Origin: Mesorhizobium carmichaelinearum
Lineage (GTDB): Bacteria; Pseudomonadota; Alphaproteobacteria; Rhizobiales; Rhizobiaceae
NCBI RefSeq assembly: GCF_900199455.1
Contig: NZ_FZQR01000010.1
Span: 62,001 to 126,000 of the forward strand
Direction of reading: 5' to 3'
DNA length: 64,000 nt
Below, in pieces: positions 48,886 to 57,234 of the stretch (positions are counted from its first letter, which is position 1; every line of letters starts with the position of its first letter). The position numbers and the translations under genes are program-made. The notes beneath the pieces are model-generated. The model was not told the origin of the DNA and did no database searches. It saw nothing but the letters and a program-made list of their open reading frames with translations.

Positions 48886-50007
48886 ATGCATCGCGTCATC
48901 ATCAGCGGCATCGGCGCTGAAATTCCTGAAGCTGTCATCACGAATGAAGAACTGGTCGAGAGCTTCAACAGCTGGGTCGACACGGAGAACGTGCGGCGCC
49001 AGGTTACCGGCGAGGCGCTGCTGCAGAAATCCGACAGCGACTTCATCGTTCATGCCTCGGGTGTGAAATCCCGTCATGTCATCGAGCGCGAAGGCATTCT
49101 CGACCCGACCCGGATGACGCCGCGCATTCCGGCGCGGCCGGACGATGCACTGTCGCTGGAAGCCGAATTCGGCATCGCCTCAGCCAGGAAGGCGCTCGAC
49201 CATGCCGGACTTGAACCGTCCCAGATCGACCTCATCATCTGCTCGGCCTCGCATCATCAGCGTCCCTATCCGGCGATCGCCATCGAAATGCAGGAGGCGT
49301 TGGGGACAAAGGGCGCGGGCTTCGACATGGGGCTTGGTTGTTCGTCCGCGGCCGCCGCGCTGCACATGGCGGTCAATCTGGTGCGCTCGGGCGCGCATAA
49401 GCGCATCCTGGTGACGACGCCGGAAATCATCACCGGCCATCTCAATTTCCGCGACCGGCAGACGCATTTCATCTTCGGCGACGCCTCGGTGTCGATGGTG
49501 GTGGAGGGACTTGCCCAGGGCGACAAGCGGCCGGGGCGTTTCGAGGTGTTGGACACCCGCCTGTGGACGCAGATGTCGAACAACATCCGCACCAATCTTG
49601 GCTACCACACCCGCACCGCCCAGGATGATCCCTACATGATCAATCTGGAAGGCAATCTGATCAAACAGGTCGGCAACAAGGTGTTCAAGGAAGTCACCGT
49701 CGCCGGCCAGAAGTTCATCGTCGAGTTCCTGGCGGAGCACGGGCTGACCCCTCAGGCCGTCCGGCGCTTCTGGCTGCATCAGGCCAATGCACGCATGAAT
49801 GCGATGATCCTGAAACTGTCCTTCGGTCACGATGTCGATCACGACCGTGCGCCGATGGTGCTGGAGCGGCTCGGCAACACGGCGGGCGCCGGCGCCATCG
49901 TCGCGCTGTCGGAGAACCATGCCGACATGAAGCCCGGCGATTTCGGCTTGATCTGCGCCTTCGGCGCGGGGTATTCGATAGGCGGCGCGCTTATCCGAAT
50001 GCTTTAA
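48886..50007 (+). CDS. 3-oxoacyl-ACP synthase III (FabH-like)
   Basis: 373 residues. The FabH-type catalytic triad is present: Cys152 in GLGCSSAAAALH, His298 in FWLHQANARMN and an asparagine (Asn331) in ERLGNTAGAGAI. The C-terminal GLICAFGAGYSIGGALIRML is characteristic. It condenses an acyl-CoA starter with malonyl-ACP or a similar extender. It is longer than housekeeping FabH (~320 residues) and is not near other fab genes, so it may serve a special acyl chain. Confidence 0.9.
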   Translation: MHRVIISGIGAEIPEAVITNEELVESFNSWVDTENVRRQVTGEALLQKSDSDFIVHASGVKSRHVIEREGILDPTRMTPRIPARPDDALSLEAEFGIASARKALDHAGLEPSQIDLIICSASHHQRPYPAIAIEMQEALGTKGAGFDMGLGCSSAAAALHMAVNLVRSGAHKRILVTTPEIITGHLNFRDRQTHFIFGDASVSMVVEGLAQGDKRPGRFEVLDTRLWTQMSNNIRTNLGYHTRTAQDDPYMINLEGNLIKQVGNKVFKEVTVAGQKFIVEFLAEHGLTPQAVRRFWLHQANARMNAMILKLSFGHDVDHDRAPMVLERLGNTAGAGAIVALSENHADMKPGDFGLICAFGAGYSIGGALIRML

Positions 50008-50178
50008 ACAATGTCGCGGTGACGCTGGCCTGAAAGGCCATTCGGACTCTCGTCCCCAGTTGGGCCGCTTCGCACCCGTCTTCCACTCCCGTTCAGCCTG
50101 ACCTGACCCTCGACACAGCCTGTGTGTCGGGGCTCGGCTTGAATCAACGCGATCCCGTTTCAGAAAGCAGAGTTTCCA

Positions 50179-50595
50179 ATGGTTGATGCCCGATGCAGTT
50201 GCGGCGCTCTCACGCTGACGCTTCCTGGACCTTCAAAACTGGTTGTCGCCTGCCATTGTCTCGACTGCCAGCGCAGAACCGGAGCGCCCTTCGGCGTCGG
50301 CGCCTTTTATCCGGCCGAAGCCGTCGCCATCTCCGGAACCCCGAAGGAATTCACCCGCGATGCGGCAAGCGGCGGCAAAGTTCACAGCTACTTTTGTCCA
50401 GACTGCGGCTCGACGGTCTATTGGAAGGCCGACAGGCTGCCGTCGATGATCGGCGTCGCGGTCGGCGCGCTGGCCGACCCGAACTGTCCGCCTCCCATCC
50501 GGTCGGTCTTCGAGCAGTCGAAACATGACTGGGTTCAGATCGACGGTGCCGTCGACCATTTTTCGCAAGGCAGCGGGGCGAAAAAATCAGGCTGA
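50179..50595 (+). CDS. GFA family zinc protein
   Basis: 138 residues. The cysteines that bind zinc in the GFA (glutathione-dependent formaldehyde-activating enzyme-like) family are present: RCSCGALTL, CHCLDCQRRTGA and FCPDCGSTVYW. Most family members have no proven formaldehyde activity. It is convergent with the ICMT-like gene. Confidence 0.93.
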   Translation: MVDARCSCGALTLTLPGPSKLVVACHCLDCQRRTGAPFGVGAFYPAEAVAISGTPKEFTRDAASGGKVHSYFCPDCGSTVYWKADRLPSMIGVAVGALADPNCPPPIRSVFEQSKHDWVQIDGAVDHFSQGSGAKKSG

Positions 50596-50622
50596 ACCGG
50601 CGTCGCAGCGCAGCTTGCCGTG

Positions 50623-51189
50623 TCAGGCCGGCGTGAAGGGAACCAGCATCGGCACCCGCCGCGCGTAATCGTCATAGGCGGGGCCAAGTTCGCCGCGCAA
50701 GAAGCGTTCCTCGAGCTTTGCCTTGATGATGATGCCGATGGTGAGCAGTGCGACGCCTGCAATGCCCCAGACCGTGCCTTTCGCCGCCATGGTGGCGAGA
50801 AGCGCCAGCAGCAATCCTGAGTAGATCGGGTGGCGAACGAGGCCGTAGGGGCCGGTATCGATGACGCGGTGGTCTGCCTTCGCGGTCACCGATGCGGACC
50901 ACAGCCTGCCCAGATGAATGCGCGCCCACCACGAGAAGATGAGGCCGATGGCGATCAGGGCAATGCAGGCCCAGGCCTCGGCGAGCGTCGGAGACCACAA
51001 TCTCAACCTGCCTTCGTAGCCATGCGCCGGGACGAACAGCAGGACGGTGCCTGCCAGCCAGAAGATACGATAGCGGACCTCCGCGCCGATGGTGGCGCGT
51101 TTCTGAGCCGGATCAGCCCACATGGCGGCCGCAAGCCAGCTGACCACCCAGATCAGCCAGAGTAGCCCGATTGCCGTCACCGGTCGCAT
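50623..51189 (-). CDS. Isoprenylcysteine carboxyl methyltransferase (ICMT)-like membrane protein
   Basis: 188 residues with five predicted membrane helices. The ICMT/NnrU-like signature is present in the second half: VIDTGPYGLVRHPIYSGLLLALL followed by a C-terminal EERFLRGELGPAYDDYARRVPMLVP. These enzymes transfer methyl groups from S-adenosylmethionine to lipophilic substrates in the membrane. The bacterial substrate is unknown. Confidence 0.9.
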   Translation of the reverse strand: MRPVTAIGLLWLIWVVSWLAAAMWADPAQKRATIGAEVRYRIFWLAGTVLLFVPAHGYEGRLRLWSPTLAEAWACIALIAIGLIFSWWARIHLGRLWSASVTAKADHRVIDTGPYGLVRHPIYSGLLLALLATMAAKGTVWGIAGVALLTIGIIIKAKLEERFLRGELGPAYDDYARRVPMLVPFTPA

Positions 51190-51288
51190 GAGTGCCTCCG
51201 CAGTGTCTCACCACCATGAAAGCGATCCGACGCGGCGGCAATGCGGCACCAATTCCATTTCCGGTAAGAAGATCGTGATCCTTCGCCT

Positions 51289-51705
51289 TCATTGATGCGA
51301 GCAACTGAACATCCACTGCACGCCATAAGCGTCGACCAGCATGCCGAAGCTGGTTCCCCAATATTGCCGCGCCAGGGGCACCGTGATGCGGCCGCCGGCC
51401 GCCATGCGGGAGAAAATCTCCCGCATGGCGGCGAGGTCATCGAACTCCAGCATCATGGCTGAGCCTTTCATCGGCTCCGCATCGTCATTGTCGGAGGCAT
51501 GGAACAAGACGCCTGGACCTTCGAAGCGCGCATGCAGGATTTTTCCACGCATGGCTTCCGTGCGCACCGGCATGCCGTTGTCACCCCAGCGCAGCAGGAT
51601 CGTTGCCCGGCCAAGGCCGCACCGTTCGTAGAAGGCCAGTGCCGGCTCGCAATTGGTGGTGAAGAACAGCGAAGGGGAGAGCCGCATCCTATCTTTCCCC
51701 ATCAT
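51289..51705 (-). CDS. VOC family (PhnB/glyoxalase-like) protein
   Basis: 138 residues. RLSPSLFFTTNCEPALAFYERCGLG and VPLARQYWGTSFGMLVDAYGVQWMF match the PhnB-like glyoxalase fold. The start is ATG 51705, which overlaps the stop of the upstream tautomerase gene (ATGA); ATG 51687, after GGGGAAAG, is an alternative. It forms an operon with the tautomerase-like gene. The substrate is unknown. Confidence 0.88.
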   Translation of the reverse strand: MMGKDRMRLSPSLFFTTNCEPALAFYERCGLGRATILLRWGDNGMPVRTEAMRGKILHARFEGPGVLFHASDNDDAEPMKGSAMMLEFDDLAAMREIFSRMAAGGRITVPLARQYWGTSFGMLVDAYGVQWMFSCSHQ

Positions 51706-52127
51706 CAGTGCGCGGCGGCCATGGCGGCAGCGACGAGCGCGTCTCCCGTAAATTGCCTGTCACCGATGCCCCAGCCGCCGTCAGGCGCGTTGACGATGTT
51801 GATCCAGGTGTTTTCGGGCCTGTGCTCGGGCACGCAGAGTTCGGCGACAATCCCGGAAGCGGCGTCGATGAAGGCCCTGCGGGCTTCGACAGAGCCAAGG
51901 CCGATATTGGGCAATTTCAACTCCACCATGACGACGGGCCTGTTGGCGCCGCCGGCATAGATGTGGCGGGGCGGCAGGACGTGGACCGTGCCACCGACAA
52001 TCGCGGTGAAGAAGGAATTGCCGGTGGCGCCGGAGGCTTCGATGAGGGCGGCGCTGAGGCGCGGCAGGATCTCGCGTTCTCCGGCCCCTGTCAGTACGCC
52101 TTCCGGCGCGGTCACGGTGATGGGCAT
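51705..52127 (-). CDS. Tautomerase (4-oxalocrotonate tautomerase-like) protein
   Basis: 140 residues from the ATG at 52127, chosen because AGGAGAG lies upstream and because the next residue is then a proline (MPITVTAPEG), the catalytic N-terminal Pro of tautomerases. The segment VMVELKLPNIGLGSVEARRAF and the C-terminal WINIVNAPDGGWGIG fit the family of fused tautomerase halves. The longer frame to 52250 would hide the proline. It is divergent from a TetR regulator, which may control it. Confidence 0.8.
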   Translation of the reverse strand: MPITVTAPEGVLTGAGEREILPRLSAALIEASGATGNSFFTAIVGGTVHVLPPRHIYAGGANRPVVMVELKLPNIGLGSVEARRAFIDAASGIVAELCVPEHRPENTWINIVNAPDGGWGIGDRQFTGDALVAAAMAAAH

Positions 52128-52194
52128 TCGGTCTCTCCTTGTCCTCGGGCTGCACGGCCTTGCCGGAAGATCGTCTTCCGGCTTGCCATGTTTC

Positions 52195-52208
52195 GTATCA
52201 ATTGTTAC
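52195..52208. promoter_or_regulatory. Candidate TetR operator
   Basis: GTATCAATTGTTAC is a 14-base palindrome with a single mismatched pair, between the divergent tautomerase and TetR genes. A related box TTTCGTATC(A/G)AT occurs at 52191-52202 and again at 52236-52247, next to the TetR start. Confidence 0.5.
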
Positions 52209-52251
52209 GTTATTCTCGCCGAGCAAGTCAACAGGTTTCGTATCGATCAAT

Positions 52252-52881
52252 ATGGATAATTTGGAAAAGGCTAGGGGTGGTCGTCCCCGCGCGTTCGACC
52301 CCGACCGGGCGCTGGATGCGGCGATGCATCTGTTTTGGGAGCATGGCTATGAGGCGACGTCGCTGGCCATGCTGCGCGAGGCGATGGGGCTGACGCCGCC
52401 GCAGATCTACAACGCCTTCACTGACAAGGAGACTTTGTTCCGCAAGGCACTGACGCGCTACCACGAGACGGAGATCGGCTTTGCGCTCGACGCGCTGAGC
52501 GCGCCGGTGCCGACGCGGGAGGCTATACGGCGGTTGCTGCTGGGGGCGGCGGAGGCCTATTCTAGGCCTAGCAAGCCGGGCGGATGCCTGTTCGTCAGCG
52601 GTGCGCTGGCGGCCTCGCCGCAGGCGCAAGCCATTGCCGATGAACTCAAGGCCTATCGCAAGGCAAGCGAAGCGGCGATCGCCGAGCGACTGGCCAAGGG
52701 GAGGGCGGCGGGCGATCTGCCGGAAGGCTTCTCCGTCGAAGGCTTCGCCAAATATATTGCAGGCGTTATGAACGGCATGTCGATCCAGGCGCGGGACGGC
52801 GCATCGGTCGAAGAGCTGCGCATTTTGGCCCAAACCGCTCTTGCGGCCTTGCCGGCCGAAGAGCAAAAACGGGAAGCATGA
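52252..52881 (+). CDS. TetR family transcriptional regulator
   Basis: 209 residues from the ATG at 52252. The N-terminal TetR domain is typical (GRPRAFDPDRALDAAMHLFWEHGYEATSLAMLREAMGLTPPQIYNAF, seen in parts). The C-terminal domain resembles the AcrR/YjdC-like group with a short GGCLFVSGALAA segment. It is divergent from the tautomerase-VOC operon and overlaps or nearly abuts the MOSC gene. It probably regulates one or both. Confidence 0.9.
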   Translation: MDNLEKARGGRPRAFDPDRALDAAMHLFWEHGYEATSLAMLREAMGLTPPQIYNAFTDKETLFRKALTRYHETEIGFALDALSAPVPTREAIRRLLLGAAEAYSRPSKPGGCLFVSGALAASPQAQAIADELKAYRKASEAAIAERLAKGRAAGDLPEGFSVEGFAKYIAGVMNGMSIQARDGASVEELRILAQTALAALPAEEQKREA

Positions 52882-52898
52882 TTCAAGGACGGAACGCC

Positions 52899-53516
52899 AT
52901 GCTGGATCTCTTCCCCGAGGCCGAGAAACCGGTCGACATCATCCCGGCCAAGAAGCTTTCCGCCCGCGCGGCAGCGCTCTATGTCGCGCCGGCGGATCAT
53001 TTCCAGACAAGGCCGGTGGAGGAATTGCGGCTCGGCTTCGACGGCATATCGGGCGATTTCCACGCCGGCCCAACGCGGCGCTCGGGCGGGCGCGAGCCCT
53101 GGTATCCGCGCGGCACCGAAATGCGCAATGAGCGGCAGCTGTCCATCGTGGCTGCGGATGAACTGGCCATTGTCACCGAGCGGATGGGTTTGGCCGAGAT
53201 CAAGCCGGAATGGATCGGCGCCAATCTGGTGATCGAGGGCGTGCCGCATCTGTCGATGCTGCCGGCCGGCACGCTGCTGTTCTTCAAGGACGGCGTGACC
53301 CTCAAGGTCGACGCCCAGAACGGACCATGCCGCATCGCCGGGCGATCGATCGCCGAAAATGCTGGAATGGCCGACATCGAAGCCGGCGCACTGTTGTTTC
53401 CAAAAATGGCGAAGCGGTTGCGTGGCGTGGTCGCCTGGGTCGAGAAGCCCGGAACGATCAGCGCCGGCGAAGAGATTTCGGTGCGGGTGCCGGAACAGCG
53501 GATTTATCAGGCGTAG
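52899..53516 (+). CDS. MOSC domain protein
   Basis: 205 residues from the ATG at 52899 (AAGGACGG upstream); an ATG at 52878 overlapping the TetR stop is the alternative. The MOSC fold is indicated by FDGISGDFHAGPTRRSGGREPWYP and MRNERQLSIVAADELA. NGPCRIAGRSI carries the single cysteine that in MOSC proteins is thought to bind sulfur or molybdenum cofactor. The partner reaction is unknown. Confidence 0.88.
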   Translation: MLDLFPEAEKPVDIIPAKKLSARAAALYVAPADHFQTRPVEELRLGFDGISGDFHAGPTRRSGGREPWYPRGTEMRNERQLSIVAADELAIVTERMGLAEIKPEWIGANLVIEGVPHLSMLPAGTLLFFKDGVTLKVDAQNGPCRIAGRSIAENAGMADIEAGALLFPKMAKRLRGVVAWVEKPGTISAGEEISVRVPEQRIYQA

Positions 53517-53583
53517 CTGCGGGTTCTCCTCGTGGCCGAAGAGCTACGCCGCCCACTGAGCGGCGTAGCAGAAGCGCTGGGCC

Positions 53584-54423
53584 TCAGCCCTTACGGTTCT
53601 TCCTCGCGCCTTGCGCCATGACGGAAACGTGGTCCCACTTGTCCCAGGTGGCGAGGCGGTTGGCGTATTCCTGGCGGATCATCGGCAGGCCGCCGTCGCC
53701 GAAGAACACGCGCAGCGGCGGCTCGGCGGCGTCGACGATGGCCAGCATCGCCGGACCGGTCGCCTCGGGATCGCCGGCGACCGAGTTGGCGCGGCGCTCG
53801 GCCATCTTGGCGCGGGCAGGCGCATAGGCCTCGATCGGCTTGGAGACCTTGGCAGAGGCGCCGGACCAGTCGGTGGAGAAGCCGCCCGGCTCAACCAGCG
53901 TGACATGGATGCCGAATTCCCCAACCTCGATGCTGAGCGACTGGCTGAAGGCTTCCAGCGCCCATTTCGAGGCGTGGTAGAGGCCGAGCGAGGCGAAGGC
54001 ATTGACGCCGCCGATCGACGAGATCTGGATGATGTGGCCGGAGCGCTGCGCCCGCATGATCGGCAGTACCGCCTGGGTGACCCACAGAGCGCCGAACACA
54101 TTGGTTTCGATCTGGTCGCGGGCTTCCTGCTCACTGACCTCCTCGATGGCGCCGAAATGGCCATAGCCGGCATTGTTGATGACGACGTCGAGCCGGCCAA
54201 AGCGCTTGTGCGCCTCGGCGACAGCGGCATCGACGGCTTTCTTGTCGGTGACGTCGAGCTTTATCGCGGCGATGTTGTCGCCATATTTTTCGACCAGATC
54301 GGCGAGCGTGCCGGCGTCACGGGCTGTCGCGGCAACACGGTCGCCACGCGCCAATGCGGCCTCGGCCCAGACGCGGCCAAAACCCTTCGACGATCCGGTG
54401 ATGAACCAAACCTTGTTTGTCAT
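53584..54423 (-). CDS. Short-chain dehydrogenase/reductase (SDR)
   Basis: 279 residues. WFITGSSKGFGRVWAEAALARG is the cofactor motif, NNAGYGHFG (about residue 88) the structural motif, and YHASKWALEAFSQSL (about residues 152-166) the catalytic YxxxK. The type is that of oxidoreductases annotated as ketoreductase-like SDRs. The substrate cannot be named. It converges on the MOSC gene and is followed upstream by the class IV aminotransferase gene on the same strand. Confidence 0.92.
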   Translation of the reverse strand: MTNKVWFITGSSKGFGRVWAEAALARGDRVAATARDAGTLADLVEKYGDNIAAIKLDVTDKKAVDAAVAEAHKRFGRLDVVINNAGYGHFGAIEEVSEQEARDQIETNVFGALWVTQAVLPIMRAQRSGHIIQISSIGGVNAFASLGLYHASKWALEAFSQSLSIEVGEFGIHVTLVEPGGFSTDWSGASAKVSKPIEAYAPARAKMAERRANSVAGDPEATGPAMLAIVDAAEPPLRVFFGDGGLPMIRQEYANRLATWDKWDHVSVMAQGARKNRKG

Positions 54424-54555
54424 GATGTGGAATCCTTGCCCCTTCGGGCGTGATTTTGGACGAAAGCGGAGGCTTCTCCGCTTTCGCGCATATACGGTCT
54501 ATCCCGTGATTTTCCAGAGGCGAGGGGAAATCTTTTTGAACAAGACGCCCTTTGA

Positions 54556-55518
54556 TTAGGGATACTTCACCTGAGACGACCACGCCGGGTCGTCGTGCTT
54601 TTTCCAGTAGAGCGCCATCAGCCGGCTGGTGACGGGTCCGACCTTGCCATCGGCGATCGCCGCGCCATCGATCTCAGTCACCGGCATGATGCCGCCGGCG
54701 GTCGAGGTGATGAAGACTTCGTCGGCCGCCTTGAGCGCGGCGACGCCGACATCGGTGGCGTCGGCGACAAGACCTTCTTCGGCGCAAAGATCGAAGACGG
54801 TGCGGCGGGTGATGCCGGGCAGCACGCCGATGGCCGGCGTCGACAGTTTGCCATCCTTGACGCAAAAGACGTTGAAGCCCGGGCCTTCGGCGACATTGCC
54901 GTTGAAGTCGAGGAGGAGCGCGGTCTCGGCACCTTGGTCATAGGCGTCGTAGAGGCCGCGCACCAGATCGAGCCAGTGGTAGTTCTTGATCGCCGGATCG
55001 ATCGAGGCCGGCGGGATGCGCACCTTGTCGCTGATGGCGACGCGCAAGCCGCGTTGCAGCTGCTCGGCATTGGCGACCGAGCCGAAAGGCACGGCGAAAG
55101 CCATGAAGCGGTTGATCGCCTGGCGCGGATCACGGCTGAAGGTCGGCGAGGCGCCGCGCGTGCACAGCATTTCGACATAGGCGGCGCGATGACCCGAAAG
55201 TGCGACGCAATTGTGCAGGATTTCAGCCACGCCATCCCGGTCGAAGGGGATGGTCATGTGCAGCTTTTCCAGCCCGCCGAAGAAGCGGTCGAGATGCAGG
55301 TCGAGGCGGAAGAAGCGGCCCTCCCAGACATGCACCGTGTCATAGGTGGCGTCGGAATGCAGGAACCCCCAATCCAGCACCGACACCTTGGCTTGCGACA
55401 TCGGCAGGTACTGGCCGTCGAGGAAGGCGATGCCATCGGGATAGGCATGCGGGTCGATATGACGATCGCTGACCACAGGCAGCGGCTTTGAAGCCTGTGT
55501 TGCCGTTGTCTGGTCCAT
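54556..55518 (-). CDS. Class IV aminotransferase, (R)-amine transaminase-like
   Basis: 320 residues from the ATG at 55518 (GAGGAGG upstream). It is fold-type IV: VLDWGFLHSDATYDTVHVWEGRFFRLDLHLDRF (seen in parts), the Schiff-base lysine probably in AIKNYHWLDLVRGLYDA, ALLLDFNGNVAEGPGFNVF, LPGITRRTVFDL and STAGGIMPVTEIDG. These segments resemble (R)-selective amine transaminases and D-amino acid aminotransferases more than branched-chain enzymes. The physiological donor is unknown. Confidence 0.85.
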   Translation of the reverse strand: MDQTTATQASKPLPVVSDRHIDPHAYPDGIAFLDGQYLPMSQAKVSVLDWGFLHSDATYDTVHVWEGRFFRLDLHLDRFFGGLEKLHMTIPFDRDGVAEILHNCVALSGHRAAYVEMLCTRGASPTFSRDPRQAINRFMAFAVPFGSVANAEQLQRGLRVAISDKVRIPPASIDPAIKNYHWLDLVRGLYDAYDQGAETALLLDFNGNVAEGPGFNVFCVKDGKLSTPAIGVLPGITRRTVFDLCAEEGLVADATDVGVAALKAADEVFITSTAGGIMPVTEIDGAAIADGKVGPVTSRLMALYWKKHDDPAWSSQVKYP

Positions 55519-55676
55519 CGGGGCCTCCTCTCGCGCAGGGCGGGTCATCAGCCTATCGGCACCGGGCAGAAGACATAGAGCCAGCCGCCCGGCGCCGTTC
55601 GTCCTCCATGACGGTCTGGCCGATACACTGGATTGGAATTGCCTTATGATCCGATGGCTTGGAATGGGGAGGGGAA

Positions 55677-56186
55677 ATGGGCAGGCTTGGGACCATCATC
55701 GCAGCCATGGCGATTTTCGCCGCCGCGGGCGAGGCCAGCGCGCAATGCACGAAACAAGGCGACGAACTCTGCCAAAACGGCCAGACCTATCGCTGCGAGA
55801 AGACCGGCAGTGAACTGACGCCGATCTTCCAGAATGTCCCTTGTGCGGTGAACGTGCCGGTGCCCACGCTTACCGGCATTTGGGTCGGCAGCGGCCACCA
55901 GAGCCCGGCGGGTGACGCCGGCGCCGACTGGTCGATCGCCATGACCATCAGGGATGACGGCGGATCGATCGACTATCCCTCACTCGGCTGCGGCGGATCG
56001 CTGTCGCAGACGTCGAGGGATGAGACGTCGGCGGAATTCCACGAGAGCATCACTTATGGCCAAGACAAGTGCATCGACGGCGGCGACATCACCGTCCGCT
56101 TCTTCAAGGGAAACCTGTCCTGGACCTGGGTCGGCCAGGCCGACGGCCAGCCTTACAATGCGATCGCCGTTTTGACCCGGCAATAG
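55677..56186 (+). CDS. Exported cysteine-containing protein of unknown function
   Basis: 169 residues from the ATG at 55677 (GGGGAGGGGA upstream). The signal peptide is GTIIAAMAIFAAAGEASA. The mature protein starts QCTKQGDELCQNGQTYRCEKTGSEL, a small cysteine-rich module, then has a beta-rich domain (LTGIWVGSGHQSP ... LSWTWVGQADGQPYNAIAVL) like a lipocalin-type fold. I do not recognise a family. Confidence 0.75.
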   Translation: MGRLGTIIAAMAIFAAAGEASAQCTKQGDELCQNGQTYRCEKTGSELTPIFQNVPCAVNVPVPTLTGIWVGSGHQSPAGDAGADWSIAMTIRDDGGSIDYPSLGCGGSLSQTSRDETSAEFHESITYGQDKCIDGGDITVRFFKGNLSWTWVGQADGQPYNAIAVLTRQ

Positions 56187-56191
56187 CCGCC

Positions 56192-56506
56192 TCATTCCTC
56201 TTCGTCGTCGGCGTCGAGCAGCCGTGTCGCGCGCCAGCGGGTGAGCACGATGTTGGTTTGCTCGATGACGAAGAAGCGGGCGGAGTCGCGGTCATAGCCC
56301 TCGGCCAACAGCTTTTCGTAGTCGGTGTGCATGTGGCGGATGTGGGCAATGGTTGCCAGCCACACGGCAATGCCTGGCGGCAAGGTCTTCATATGCACCG
56401 CGCCGGCGTCAGTGCGGATCTTTTCCATGTCGGCGTAAGGCGCCAGCGGCAGAAGTGCGGTCAGCGCCTTGGCGATGGCGCGGCGGCGGCCGGTTGGTGC
56501 CGTCAT
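56192..56506 (-). CDS. DUF2293 domain protein
   Basis: 104 residues. TAIAH-like segments IAVWLATIAHIRHMHTDYEKLLAEGYDRDSARFFV match the DUF2293 family. Its start overlaps the stop of the upstream TrmO-like gene (ATGA), so the pair is translationally coupled. The function is unknown; the proximity suggests a role near tRNA or RNA metabolism. Confidence 0.8.
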   Translation of the reverse strand: MTAPTGRRRAIAKALTALLPLAPYADMEKIRTDAGAVHMKTLPPGIAVWLATIAHIRHMHTDYEKLLAEGYDRDSARFFVIEQTNIVLTRWRATRLLDADDEEE

Positions 56507-57072
56507 CGTAGGATCCGTTTGGGCTCATCACGCCCTTCGATGGTCGCCTCCGGTATGGCGTCGGTCGAGGCGAAGTAAGGCTTGATGTCGATGACCGGCG
56601 TGCCGTCGAGCACGTCGATGGCGTCAAGGTCGATGCGTCCGGTGGTGATGTCCAGCCCGACGAGCCTTGCCACATGCAGGCCGACCGGATTCGGCCGGGC
56701 AGGGGAGCGCAAGCCGAATACGCCTTTCGCTTCAGCCGCATGGCGGGGTTTCTGCACAATCAGATTGCGCGGCGCATGATGCAGCCAGGACAGGATGATG
56801 ACGTGGCTGGCACGCTCCAGGCCTTGCAAGCCGCAGCGATAGGGCGCGTCGATGGTCAGCACGGCTGGCTGCCCGGTCTCGCGGGCCGTGCGCATGTTCT
56901 TCGGGCAGCTCTCCCTTGTCGTCCAGGGCGAGGCGATGCGGCCGATGAAGACGACGCCGCCATCCGCGGGCATCACAGCCGGATCCTGTTCCAGCCTCTG
57001 CTCGCCTTCGCGTGCCTCGAACATTTCGCATGGCCCGCTCATTCTGCCCATCTCTGTGTTGGTGCCTGTCAT
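56503..57072 (-). CDS. TrmO/TsaA family tRNA methyltransferase-like protein
   Basis: 189 residues from the ATG at 57072; ATGs at 57093 and 57051 are alternatives. The YaeB/TrmO fold is recognised from VVFIGRIASPWTTRESCPKN, IILSWLHHAPR, GVFGLRSPARPNPVGLHVARLVG and the C-terminal VLDGTPVIDIKPYF. TrmO methylates N6-threonylcarbamoyladenosine at position 37 of certain tRNAs with S-adenosylmethionine. It is divergent from the ArsR-methyltransferase regulator gene. Confidence 0.85.
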   Translation of the reverse strand: MTGTNTEMGRMSGPCEMFEAREGEQRLEQDPAVMPADGGVVFIGRIASPWTTRESCPKNMRTARETGQPAVLTIDAPYRCGLQGLERASHVIILSWLHHAPRNLIVQKPRHAAEAKGVFGLRSPARPNPVGLHVARLVGLDITTGRIDLDAIDVLDGTPVIDIKPYFASTDAIPEATIEGRDEPKRILR

Positions 57073-57180
57073 TGTCCCAAGACCGCACCACATTTTTGGG
57101 CGGCACGCACCGGAAAATCACGCATGCGGCATTTTCTTGTCCGCAAGCGACATAGCGCTTGCAAGGTTTTGAAAATCGAC

Positions 57181-57196
57181 ATAAACATATGTTTAT
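57181..57196. promoter_or_regulatory. 16-base perfect palindrome, candidate SahR-type operator
   Basis: ATAAACATATGTTTAT is a perfect palindrome 38 bases before the start of the ArsR-methyltransferase gene, in the region shared with the divergent TrmO-like gene. It is the most AT-rich spot of this region. Its position suggests self-regulation and control of metF. Confidence 0.65.
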
Positions 57197-57234
57197 ATCT
57201 TTTTCAAAGTGAATGCGCTGAAAAGAGTACGCTG

